64,000 nt of DNA from NCBI RefSeq assembly GCF_004761865.1, contig NZ_SJDM01000001.1:257549-321548 (forward strand), given 5' to 3'. Position numbers and translations under genes: made by a program. Source of the stretch: Crenalkalicoccus roseus. GTDB lineage: Bacteria > Pseudomonadota > Alphaproteobacteria > Acetobacterales > Acetobacteraceae. Positions within the stretch are counted from its first letter, which is position 1, and each line of letters begins with the position of its first letter. The notes beneath the pieces are model-generated. The model was given only the letters and a program-made list of their open reading frames with translations, did not search any database and was not told the DNA's origin. This document shows positions 36,622 through 44,478 of the stretch, in pieces.

Positions 36622-37527
36622 ATGGCCGGCATCCCGACCTTCGCCGTGCCGGGGCGGTTCCTCGGCGTGGCGCGGCAGGATCGCGGCGCCGAGTACGTGG
36701 TGGCAGGCATCCCGCTCGACCTCGGCACCACCAACCGGGCGGGGGCGCGCGACGGGCCGGCGGCGATCCGCCGCGCCAGCCGCATGCTGGTGGACGGCGC
36801 GCACCCGCAGCACTGGGTGGAGCCGGCGGCGCTGCCGCTCGCCGACATCGGCGACTTCCCGCTCGTCCTCGGCGACCTGCGCGCCAGCCTCGCCCGCATC
36901 GAGGCGGAGGCCGCCACCTGCGCGCATCTGGTGGCGCTCGGCGGCGAGCACGGCATCACCCTGCCGCTGCTGCGCGCCCTGGCGAGGCGCCTCGGCGCGC
37001 CGGTGGGGCTGCTGCAGTTCGACGCGCATCTCGACACCTGGCCGGAGAATTTCGGCCAGCGCCTCGCCCATGGCACGGTGTTCCGCCACGCCATCGAGGA
37101 GCGGCTGGTGGACCCGCGGCGCATGGTGCAGATCGGCATCCGCTCGCCCGTGCAGCGGGAGGTGTGGGACTGGACCCTCTCCCGCGGGGTGCGGGTGATC
37201 ACGGCGCAGGAGGCGCTGGAGGCCGGCCCGGCGGCGGTGGCGGCGGAGGCGCGCGCCGTGCTCGGCGACGGCCCCGCCTACCTCTCCTTCGACGTGGACG
37301 CGCTCGACCCTGCCTTCGCGCCCGGCACCGGCACGCCGGAGGCGGGGGGGCTCGCCACCTGGCAGGCGCAGGCGATCCTGCGCCGGCTCGGCGGCGTCGC
37401 CTTCGCCGGCATGGATGTGGTGGAGGTGGCGCCGGCGCATGACATGGCGGAGATCACCGCCCTCGCCGCCGCCACCATGGCCTGGGAGTACCTGGCGCTG
37501 CTCGGCGCCGCCACGGGGCGCGGCTGA
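36622..37527 (+). CDS. arginase/agmatinase family ureohydrolase
   Basis: A 301-residue ureohydrolase with the manganese ligands in place: GGEHG (His; the usual motif is GGDHS, so Asp is replaced by Glu), FDAHLD (Asp-His-Asp) and SFDVDALDPAFAPGTGTP. The family hydrolyses arginine, agmatine or guanidino acids to urea and an amine. The MDVVEVAPAHD segment near the C-terminus is also typical. A decarboxylase of the ornithine/lysine type follows, which favours an arginine-to-ornithine-to-putrescine route, but agmatinase activity is equally possible from sequence. Confidence 0.88.
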   Translation: MAGIPTFAVPGRFLGVARQDRGAEYVVAGIPLDLGTTNRAGARDGPAAIRRASRMLVDGAHPQHWVEPAALPLADIGDFPLVLGDLRASLARIEAEAATCAHLVALGGEHGITLPLLRALARRLGAPVGLLQFDAHLDTWPENFGQRLAHGTVFRHAIEERLVDPRRMVQIGIRSPVQREVWDWTLSRGVRVITAQEALEAGPAAVAAEARAVLGDGPAYLSFDVDALDPAFAPGTGTPEAGGLATWQAQAILRRLGGVAFAGMDVVEVAPAHDMAEITALAAATMAWEYLALLGAATGRG

Positions 37528-37792
37528 CGGGGCGCTTCCGGCAATTTTTCCGGCGCTTCGGCCGTGCGGCCGTCGGCCTGACGGCGTCCTGGCATCTGGG
37601 CCGCGGCTTCCTCTTGCAATTCGCAAGGTGCGCCGCCATTTCTCCGTCCGCGCCGTGCCCGGTGGCCGGCGTGACGCCATTGTGCGCGCCAAGGCCCGGC
37701 CGCCGCCGGGCTCCGTGACGGCGCGGCGTCCTTGTCATCCACGCCGCGGACGGGCCGGCCACCGGCCCGGCCGGGCTCGCAAGGGGGACGCG

Positions 37793-37843
37793 ATGTCGCC
37801 AACCCCGTCCGGCGCGATGCGAAGGCATCGCCCCGCCCCGTAA
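37793..37843 (+). CDS. putative leader peptide upstream of the decarboxylase
   Basis: A 16-codon ORF, MSPTPSGAMRRHRPAP, ends in TAA. An AAGGGGG ribosome site lies 5 bases before its ATG, as strong as any in the window. It is Pro- and Arg-rich, which can stall ribosomes. The stop is followed at once by a stable hairpin, and the decarboxylase ATG is 71 bases beyond. This fits a translational attenuator, by analogy to the speFL peptide of enterobacteria. Only the Arg pair is shared with that peptide. Confidence 0.45.
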   Translation: MSPTPSGAMRRHRPAP

Positions 37844-37874
37844 GGCCCCCGGGCGCCGCCGCGCCCCGGCGGCC
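37844..37874 (+). promoter_or_regulatory. hairpin between leader ORF and decarboxylase
   Basis: GGCC.CCGGG on the left pairs with CCCGG.GGCC on the right (nine pairs, one mismatch) directly after the leader ORF stop. It may sequester or space the decarboxylase start, or serve as an attenuator stem. Confidence 0.4.
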
Positions 37875-37914
37875 TGATCCCGTTGCCACCCTCTGCCTTC
37901 CGGGGGATGTTCCG

Positions 37915-39147
37915 ATGCGCCTGCTGCCTTCCCGCGCCGCGGTCGCCCCGCTGCGCCACGCTCTCGATGCCCCTGCCGTCCTGCCCTCCGTCGCCGACCT
38001 GGTCGCGGTGGAGCGGCCGGAGGAGCCGATGCACTGCCTGCGCCCGGCGGCGATCGCCGCGGCCGCGCGCGGCTTCGTGCGCGGCTTCCCCGGCGCCACG
38101 CTCTACGCGGTGAAGGCGAATCCGGAGCCCGCGGTGCTGCGCGCGCTGTGGCGGGGCGGGGTGCGGCATTTCGACTGCGCCTCGATCGCCGAGGTGGCGC
38201 TGGTGCGCGGCCTGTTCCCGGCGGCGGCCATCCACTTCATGCACCCGGTCAAGGCCCGCGGTGCCATCCGCGAGGCCTGGGCGCGGCACGGCGTGCGCGA
38301 CTTCGCGCTCGACCACGCCGACGAGCTGGCGAAGATCGTCGCCGAGACCGGCGCCGGGGCGGCGGAGGGGCTCGGCCTCGTCGTGCGCCTGGCGCTGCCG
38401 AGGGGCAACGCGGCCTACGACCTTTCCGGCAAGTTCGGCGCGACGCCGGAGGAGGCGGCGGCGCTGCTGCGCGCGGCGCGGCCGCATGCGGCGCGGCTCG
38501 GCCTCTGCTTCCATGTCGGCTCGCAGTGCCTCGACCCGCTGGCCTGGAAGCGCGCCATCGCGCTGGCCGGGACGGTGGCGCGCATGGCGGGCGTGCCGGT
38601 GGAGGTGCTCGATGTCGGCGGCGGCTTTCCCGCCGCCTATCCGGGCATGGCGCCGCCGCCGCTCGGCGCCTTCTTCGCCGCCATCCGCGAGGCGGTGGAG
38701 GAGGCGGGGCTCGCCGGCGCCGCCCTCTGGGCCGAGCCGGGCCGCGCCCTGGTCGCCGGCGGCGCCTCCGTCGTCGTGCAGGTGCAGCTTCGCCGCGGCG
38801 ACGCGCTGTACGTGAACGACGGCGTCTATGGCGCGCTCTCCGACGCCGGGGCGCCCGGCTTCGCCTTCCCGGCGCGGCTGATCCGCCCGGAGGGGCCGCC
38901 GCCCGCCGCGGCGCTCCGCGGCTTCGCGCTGTTCGGCCCGACCTGCGACAGCGCCGACCGCATGCCGGGCCCCTTCCGGCTGCCCGAGGACGTGCGCGAG
39001 GGCGACTGGATCGAGATCGGCCAGCTCGGCGCCTATGGCGCCTGCCTGCGCACCGCCTTCAACGGCTTCGACCGGGCCCGCCTGGTCGAGGTCCGCGACC
39101 CGCCCATGCTGGGCGGCGCGGAGGAGGCGCCGGCGCGGGCGGCGTGA
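37915..39147 (+). CDS. ornithine/lysine decarboxylase (fold type III PLP enzyme)
   Basis: A 410-residue PLP decarboxylase with an alanine-racemase fold. The Schiff-base lysine is Lys67 in TLYAVKANPEPAVL. HVGSQC, DVGGGFPAAYPG, AEPGRALVAGGASVVVQV and the active-site Cys344 in FGPTCDSADRMPG follow. This matches the bacterial ornithine/lysine decarboxylase group and not diaminopimelate decarboxylase, which lacks this context. It makes putrescine or cadaverine. The ATG at 37915 follows a GGGGGA site; a longer in-frame reading from 37732 would run through the leader ORF and hairpin. Confidence 0.87.
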   Translation: MRLLPSRAAVAPLRHALDAPAVLPSVADLVAVERPEEPMHCLRPAAIAAAARGFVRGFPGATLYAVKANPEPAVLRALWRGGVRHFDCASIAEVALVRGLFPAAAIHFMHPVKARGAIREAWARHGVRDFALDHADELAKIVAETGAGAAEGLGLVVRLALPRGNAAYDLSGKFGATPEEAAALLRAARPHAARLGLCFHVGSQCLDPLAWKRAIALAGTVARMAGVPVEVLDVGGGFPAAYPGMAPPPLGAFFAAIREAVEEAGLAGAALWAEPGRALVAGGASVVVQVQLRRGDALYVNDGVYGALSDAGAPGFAFPARLIRPEGPPPAAALRGFALFGPTCDSADRMPGPFRLPEDVREGDWIEIGQLGAYGACLRTAFNGFDRARLVEVRDPPMLGGAEEAPARAA

Positions 39148-39153
39148 GAGGGA

Positions 39154-39177
39154 GGGGGGAGCCGCGAGGCTCCCCCC
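39154..39177. terminator. bidirectional terminator hairpin
   Basis: A perfect 10-bp inverted repeat (GGGGGGAGCC / GGCTCCCCCC) with a GCGA tetraloop lies in the 31-base gap between the converging decarboxylase and alcohol dehydrogenase genes. It can serve both strands. Confidence 0.7.
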
Positions 39178-39178
39178 T

Positions 39179-40312
39179 TCACGCGTTCGGCCGCAGGATC
39201 TGGCGCAGCACGCCGCCCTCCGCCAGGCGGTCGAAGCCCTCGTTGATCGCGTCGAGGCCGAGGAAGCCGCTCTTCAGCCGCTCCACCGGCAGCCTGCCGC
39301 GCCGGTAGAGGCCGAGGAAGCGCGGGATGTCGCGCTCCGGCACGCAGCTTCCCATGTAGCTGCCGAGGATGCTCTTCTCGTCCGAGACGAGCTGCGCGTG
39401 CAGGTAGGAGAAGGCGGCGTCCGAGGCCGGCAGGCCGGCGCTGACGGTGCGCCCGCCGCGCGCGGTGATGGCGTGGGCGAGCTCCATGGCGCGGATGGTG
39501 CCCGCCGTCTCGATCACCGTATCGAGCCCGCCATCGGTCGCCGCCCGCACCTTCCCGGCGCAGTCGGGCTCGGTGGCGAGGAAGGTGTCGGTCGCGCCCC
39601 ATTGCCGCGCCAGGCCGAGCTTCTCCGCATTGGCGTCCACCGCGACGATGCGCTCCGCCCCGGCGGCGAGGGCGGCGAAGAGGGCGTTCATGCCGACGCC
39701 GCCGAGGCCGACGATGGCGATCGCCTCCCCCGCCTCGAGCCGCGCCGTGTTCAGCACCGCGCCGGCGCCGGTCATCACCGCGCAGCCGAAGATGGCGGCG
39801 TCCTCCAGCGGCACGTCGGGGTCGATCCGCACCATCGCCCGCCGCGCCACCACGGCGTACTGCGCGAAGAGGGAAAGGCCGCTGCCGTGGTTCACCGCCT
39901 CCCCGTTCAGGCGGCGGATGCGCCTGGCGCCGGAGAGCAGCGTGCCCGCCGCGCGCGCGGCGAAGCCGCTCGGGCAGATGTTGGGCCGCCCGCGCACGCA
40001 GTAGCGGCAGGTGCCGCAGGAGGAGACGAAGACCGTCACCACATGGTCGCCGGGCCTGAGGTCCGTCACCCCCTGCCCGCATTCGCGCACGATCCCCGCG
40101 CCCTCGTGGCCGATGACGACGGGCAGCGGCCGCGGCCGGATCCCCTCGATCGCCGAGAGGTCGGAATGGCAGAGCCCGGCGGCGGCGACCTCGATCAGCA
40201 CCTCGCCCCGCCCCGGCCCCTCCAGCGCCACCTCCTCGACCTGGAGCGGCCGGCTGGCCGCGTAGGGGCGGGGCCGCCCCTGCTCGAACAGGATCGCCGC
40301 CCTCATGCGCAT
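39179..40312 (-). CDS. zinc-dependent alcohol dehydrogenase family protein
   Basis: A 377-residue medium-chain dehydrogenase. The catalytic zinc site includes the Cys in AAGLCHSDL and VIGHEGAGIV. The structural zinc cysteines are in SSCGTCRYCVRGRPNIC. The Rossmann loop GLGGVGMNALFAALAAGA and AVDANAEKL (Asp selecting NAD) follow. It resembles class III-like alcohol and aldehyde dehydrogenases that act on alcohols or thiol adducts. The next gene upstream on this strand, a Bug receptor, ends 12 bases before its start, so they probably form an operon. Confidence 0.9.
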   Translation of the reverse strand: MRMRAAILFEQGRPRPYAASRPLQVEEVALEGPGRGEVLIEVAAAGLCHSDLSAIEGIRPRPLPVVIGHEGAGIVRECGQGVTDLRPGDHVVTVFVSSCGTCRYCVRGRPNICPSGFAARAAGTLLSGARRIRRLNGEAVNHGSGLSLFAQYAVVARRAMVRIDPDVPLEDAAIFGCAVMTGAGAVLNTARLEAGEAIAIVGLGGVGMNALFAALAAGAERIVAVDANAEKLGLARQWGATDTFLATEPDCAGKVRAATDGGLDTVIETAGTIRAMELAHAITARGGRTVSAGLPASDAAFSYLHAQLVSDEKSILGSYMGSCVPERDIPRFLGLYRRGRLPVERLKSGFLGLDAINEGFDRLAEGGVLRQILRPNA

Positions 40313-40324
40313 CGCCCGCCTCCC

Positions 40325-41290
40325 TCACTCGATGCGGATGTTGGCGGCGCGCGCCACCTCGATGTTCGCCGCGATCTCGCGCCGGATGCGCTCGGCGAAC
40401 TCCTCGGGGCCGGCGCCCTCGATGACGCCGCCCTGCTCCACGATCCGCCGCGCGAAGTCCGGGCGCCGCAGCAGCGCCTGCACGTCGGCGGTGATGCGCC
40501 GCACGATCGGCTCGGGCAGCCGCGCCGGGCCCATGATGGAGTACCAGGGGCTGGTGTCCGGGATCTCGAGCCCTACCTCGGCGAGGGTCGAGACGTCGGG
40601 CAGCGTCTCGACACGGTGCGACGCGGCGATGGCGAGCGCCCGCAGCTTGCCCTGGCGCGCCAGGCCGACCGCGCCCGAGAGGGTGCTGAAGGTGAAGGGC
40701 ACGCGCCCGCCCACCACGTCCTGCAGCGCCGGCGCGGCGCCGCGATAGGCGACATGCGTGATCTCGATGCCGGCCTTGCGGCGGAACATCTCGAGCGCGA
40801 AATGCCCGGAGGAGCCGTTGCCGGAGGAGGCGAAGGCGACCCCCGGCTGCCGCCGCGCCGCCTCCACCACGTCCTGCGCCGTGCGGTAGGGCTGGTCGGC
40901 CCCGGTGAACAGCACGCTGGGCGAGGAGTAGATGATCACCACCGGCGTGAAGTCGGCCAGCGTGTCGTAGGGCAGGCGCGGATGGATCGCCGGGTTGCTG
41001 GTGTGGGTGCTGGCGGCGAGGAACAGCGTGTAGCCGTCGGGCGCGGCGCGCGCGACCGCCTCGCTGGCGATCACCTGGCTGGCGCCGGCGCGGTTCTCGA
41101 TCACCAGCGGCTGGCCCCAGGCCTGCTGCAGCGGCTCCTGCAGGATGCGCGCCGCGAAGTCGGTCGGCCCGCCGGCCGGATAGCCGACGATGAGGCGCAC
41201 CGGCCGTTCCGGCCAGCGCCCCTGCGCCCGCGCCACCGGCGCCGCGCCGGCCAGCAGGCCGGCCATGAGCAGGCCTCGACGATGGATCAT
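40325..41290 (-). CDS. Bug/TctC-type tricarboxylate transporter substrate-binding protein
   Basis: A 321-residue Bug receptor. The signal (MIHRRGLLMAGLLAGAAPVA, ending RAQ) is followed by VRLIVGYPAGGPTDFAAR, LVIENRAGASQVIASEAVAR, APDGYTLFLA, HVAYRGAAPALQDVVGG and the C-terminal EFAERIRREIAAN. A GAGAGGTGG ribosome site precedes the ATG at 41290. No membrane permease genes are near. It is transcribed ahead of the zinc alcohol dehydrogenase. Confidence 0.92.
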   Translation of the reverse strand: MIHRRGLLMAGLLAGAAPVARAQGRWPERPVRLIVGYPAGGPTDFAARILQEPLQQAWGQPLVIENRAGASQVIASEAVARAAPDGYTLFLAASTHTSNPAIHPRLPYDTLADFTPVVIIYSSPSVLFTGADQPYRTAQDVVEAARRQPGVAFASSGNGSSGHFALEMFRRKAGIEITHVAYRGAAPALQDVVGGRVPFTFSTLSGAVGLARQGKLRALAIAASHRVETLPDVSTLAEVGLEIPDTSPWYSIMGPARLPEPIVRRITADVQALLRRPDFARRIVEQGGVIEGAGPEEFAERIRREIAANIEVARAANIRIE

Positions 41291-41420
41291 CCGCCACCTC
41301 TCCCTTGGAGCACGTTTCCGGCGCGGATGGTGCCCGCTCGCGCGCGGGCGGTCCATGGGGCGCGGAACCCGCGGCCGCGGCGGGCGCTGAGGGCGCATCC
41401 CAGCGAAGGAGGTTCCGTCA

Positions 41421-41987
<567 letters not shown>

Positions 41988-41988
41988 C

Positions 41989-42004
41989 GCCCCGCGGGCG
42001 GGGC
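41989..42004. terminator. hairpin between convergent genes
   Basis: GCCCCGC-GG-GCGGGGC is a perfect 7-bp inverted repeat in the 23-base gap between the PfpI gene and the MBL-fold gene. It probably limits read-through from both sides. Confidence 0.5.
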
Positions 42005-42010
42005 GGCGGG

Positions 42011-42649
42011 CTACTGGTTCAGGAACGGGTTGGTCCGCCGCTCCTGCCCGAAGGTCGAGGCCGGCCCGTGGCCGCAGAGGAAGGCGATGTCGTCGCCGAG
42101 CGGCAGCAGCTTGTCGTGGATGGCGGCGATCAGCGCCTCGTGGTCGCCATAAGGGAAGTCGGTGCGGCCGATCGAGCCGCGGAACAGCACGTCGCCGACC
42201 AGCGCCACGCGCAGCCCGGGGCTGACGAACACCACATGGCCGGGCGTGTGGCCGGGGCAGTGCAGCACCTCGAACCGCTCGCCCGCGATCTCCACCGCGT
42301 CCCCCTCGCGCAGCCAGCGATCGGGGGTGACGTTGCGCGCCGGGAAGCCCCAGCGCGCCGCCTGCTCCTCGAGCGTGTCGAGCAGGAAGCGGTCGCGCTC
42401 GTCCGGCCCCTCTATGGGCACGCCGCCGAGCGCCTCGCGCAGCTCGGCCGCGCCCGCGGCATGGTCGAGATGCCCGTGGGTGAGCAGGATGCGCTCCGGC
42501 GTCACCTTCAGCTCGGCGATGGCGGCGAGGATGCGGTCCACCTCGCCGCCCGGATCCACCACCACGCCCCTGCCCGTCTCCTCCTCCCACAGCAGGGCGC
42601 AATTCTGCTCGAAGGGCGTGACGGGAATGACGGCCGCCTTGAGGGCCAT
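42011..42649 (-). CDS. MBL-fold metallohydrolase (glyoxalase II-like)
   Basis: A 212-residue metallo-beta-lactamase-fold hydrolase. The metal motif LTHGHLDHAAGA is near residue 60, with HCPGHTPGHVVF and FLCGHGPASTFGQE further on. The short length and the missing glyoxalase II C-terminal domain fit the YcbL-type subfamily, which has weak glyoxalase II activity. The ATG at 42649 has a GGAGA site upstream; the in-frame start at 42721 lies before a hairpin and is less likely. Confidence 0.85.
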   Translation of the reverse strand: MALKAAVIPVTPFEQNCALLWEEETGRGVVVDPGGEVDRILAAIAELKVTPERILLTHGHLDHAAGAAELREALGGVPIEGPDERDRFLLDTLEEQAARWGFPARNVTPDRWLREGDAVEIAGERFEVLHCPGHTPGHVVFVSPGLRVALVGDVLFRGSIGRTDFPYGDHEALIAAIHDKLLPLGDDIAFLCGHGPASTFGQERRTNPFLNQ

Positions 42650-42761
42650 GCTGGGTCTCCTTCGCCTGCCGGACGCGCGGGTGGCGCCCAGGCTACAGCA
42701 TGACCCGCCCCGGCGGATCATGCTTCCGCCTTTTGTTAGGCGGCCGATCGCGCGCAGGGCG

Positions 42762-43499
42762 TCAGCGGCCGCGGAACACCGGCTCGCGCCGCTCGCGGAA
42801 GGCGGCGACGCCCTCCCTGAAATCCTCGGAGTCGCGGATCGCGGCGAGGCGCGCGCCCTGCAGCGCCCAGCGTTCCGAGGGGCCGCGGGGCAGGATCTCG
42901 TCCACCACCATGCGCTTCAGGGCCGACATCACAAGCGGCGCGAAGCCGGCCATCTCCCTGCCCCACTCGACCGCCTTCGCCAGCGCCTGGCCCTCCGGCA
43001 CCACCTCGTTCACCAGCCCGACCCGCGCGGCGCGCTCCGCCTCGACGGTGCGGCAGAGCAGCATGATCTCCATGGCGATCTTGTGCGGGATGCGCGAGGG
43101 CAGCGCCGCGATCATCCCGCCCGTCAGGCCGAGCTTGGCCTCCGGGTAGTAGAATTTCGCCCTGGCGCCGCAGACGCAGAGATCGGCCATCATCGCCAGC
43201 ACCAGCGCGCCGCCGATGCACCAGCCCTCGACCGCGGCGATCAGCGGCTTGTCGGTCTGCCAGCCCACATTGGGCACGGCGCGCCACAGCTCCGGCGGCT
43301 CGGCGACGTCGGCGCCGAAGGAGAAGGCCTTGTCGCCCTCTCCCGTCAGCACCGCGACGCGCTGCTCCGAACGGTCGAATTCCAGCATCGCCTGCTGCAC
43401 CTCCTCGGCCATCCGCCGGTTGATGGCGTTGCCCCTGTCGGGCCGGTTCAGCGAGACGATGCGCACGGGACCCTCGTCCCGCACCTTCACGTGTTCCAT
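42762..43499 (-). CDS. enoyl-CoA hydratase/isomerase family protein
   Basis: A 245-residue crotonase-fold protein. LNRPDRGNAINRRMAEEV, the CoA-binding AFSFGADVAE and PLIAAVEGWCIGGALVLAMMADL (oxyanion hole) are present. The second catalytic region reads EAKLGLTGGMIAALPSRIP, without the usual Glu pair of a classical hydratase, so another crotonase reaction is possible. It is the last gene of a three-gene operon with an ADP-forming acyl-CoA ligase and a Bug receptor, starting 4 bases after the receptor stop. Confidence 0.85.
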   Translation of the reverse strand: MEHVKVRDEGPVRIVSLNRPDRGNAINRRMAEEVQQAMLEFDRSEQRVAVLTGEGDKAFSFGADVAEPPELWRAVPNVGWQTDKPLIAAVEGWCIGGALVLAMMADLCVCGARAKFYYPEAKLGLTGGMIAALPSRIPHKIAMEIMLLCRTVEAERAARVGLVNEVVPEGQALAKAVEWGREMAGFAPLVMSALKRMVVDEILPRGPSERWALQGARLAAIRDSEDFREGVAAFRERREPVFRGR

Positions 43500-43503
43500 C
43501 CTG

Positions 43504-44478
43504 TCACTCCACCCTCGCGCCGGTGCGGCGGACCGCCTCGGCGAAGATCGCGCGGTCGTTCTCGATGCGGCGGCGGAAGGCCTCGCCCGCCTCCATCTGC
43601 GGCCGCAGCCCGACGGGGGCCATGGCGCGCGCCACCTCCGGCATCGCCAGCACCTTCTCGAGCGCCTCGACCAGCCGTGCCACCACCGCCTCCGGCAGCC
43701 CCGCCGGGCCGGCGAGGCCGAAGAAGGAGATGCCGCCCTCCCCGAACAGGCCGAGCTCGCGCAGCGTCGGCAGGTCGGGCAGTTCCTGGCTGCGGCGCTC
43801 GCCGGTGGTGGCGAGGCCGACCAGCCGCCCGTCCTTCACCGCCGGAATGGCGATCGGGTCGAATTGCAGTTCCACGTCGCCTGCCAGCAGCCCGGTCAGG
43901 GCGGGGGCGGAGCCGCGATAGGGCACGTGCTCGAGCGTGATGCCCGCCGCATGGGCGAAGATCTCGCCGGTGAGCTGGGTGATGGTGCCGTTGCCCGCCG
44001 AGGCGAAGCGCAGCCTGCCGGGGTTGGCGCGGGCATGGGCGAGGAACTCCTCCATGTTGCGCGCCGGCACGCGCGGGTGCATCGCCATCACCCCGTCGGA
44101 GACGGCGAGCATGCAGACGGGCGTGAAGTCGCGCTCGACGTCGTAGGGGAGGCGCATCATGTGCGGGCTGATGGTCATCACCGCGGTCGGGAAGACCAGC
44201 AGCGTGTAGCCGTCGGGCCTGGCCTGCGCCACCGCGGCCGAGCCGATGGTGCCGCCGGCGCCGCCGCGGTTCTCGATGATCACGTTCTGGCCCAGCACCT
44301 CGGCGAGCTTCGGCGCGATCGGGCGGGCGACGTTGTCGGTGCTGCCGCCGGGCGGGTAGGGCGCGACGAGCGTCACCTGCCGGCTCGGCCAGGCCTCGCG
44401 CGCCCGCGCCGCCGCGGGCAGGGCGAGCGCCGCGGCCAGCGCGGGCAGGCCGCGGCGGGGCAGCGTGATCCTCCTCAT
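43504..44478 (-). CDS. Bug/TctC-type tricarboxylate transporter substrate-binding protein
   Basis: A 324-residue Bug receptor with a signal sequence (ITLPRRGLPALAAALALPA, ending in ARA). VTLVAPYPPGGSTDNVAR, VIIENRGGAGGTIGSAAVAQ, RPDGYTLLVF and HVPYRGSAPALTGLLAG are family hallmarks. The ATG at 44478 overlaps the stop of the acyl-CoA ligase gene by 4 bases. With a ligase before and a hydratase after, its ligand is probably an organic acid degraded as a CoA thioester. Confidence 0.92.
   Translation of the reverse strand: MRRITLPRRGLPALAAALALPAAARAREAWPSRQVTLVAPYPPGGSTDNVARPIAPKLAEVLGQNVIIENRGGAGGTIGSAAVAQARPDGYTLLVFPTAVMTISPHMMRLPYDVERDFTPVCMLAVSDGVMAMHPRVPARNMEEFLAHARANPGRLRFASAGNGTITQLTGEIFAHAAGITLEHVPYRGSAPALTGLLAGDVELQFDPIAIPAVKDGRLVGLATTGERRSQELPDLPTLRELGLFGEGGISFFGLAGPAGLPEAVVARLVEALEKVLAMPEVARAMAPVGLRPQMEAGEAFRRRIENDRAIFAEAVRRTGARVE

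Larger units (their letters stand above)
37528..37914 (+). promoter_or_regulatory. 387-base leader region of the decarboxylase gene
   Basis: This long gap between the ureohydrolase and decarboxylase genes has structure. A 5-bp inverted repeat CTTGC-aattc-GCAAG lies at 37613-37627, in its least GC-rich part. A short ORF with a strong ribosome site is at 37793-37843, and a GC-rich hairpin at 37844-37874. Polyamine decarboxylase genes of alphaproteobacteria are known to carry long conserved leaders (the speF RNA motif). I cannot confirm a match to that motif by eye. Confidence 0.5.

Noticed and set aside
42726-42743. CCGCC/GGCGG hairpin between the enoyl-CoA hydratase and MBL-fold genes
   Set aside because: Only five pairs with an 8-base loop and no T-run; too weak to call a terminator.
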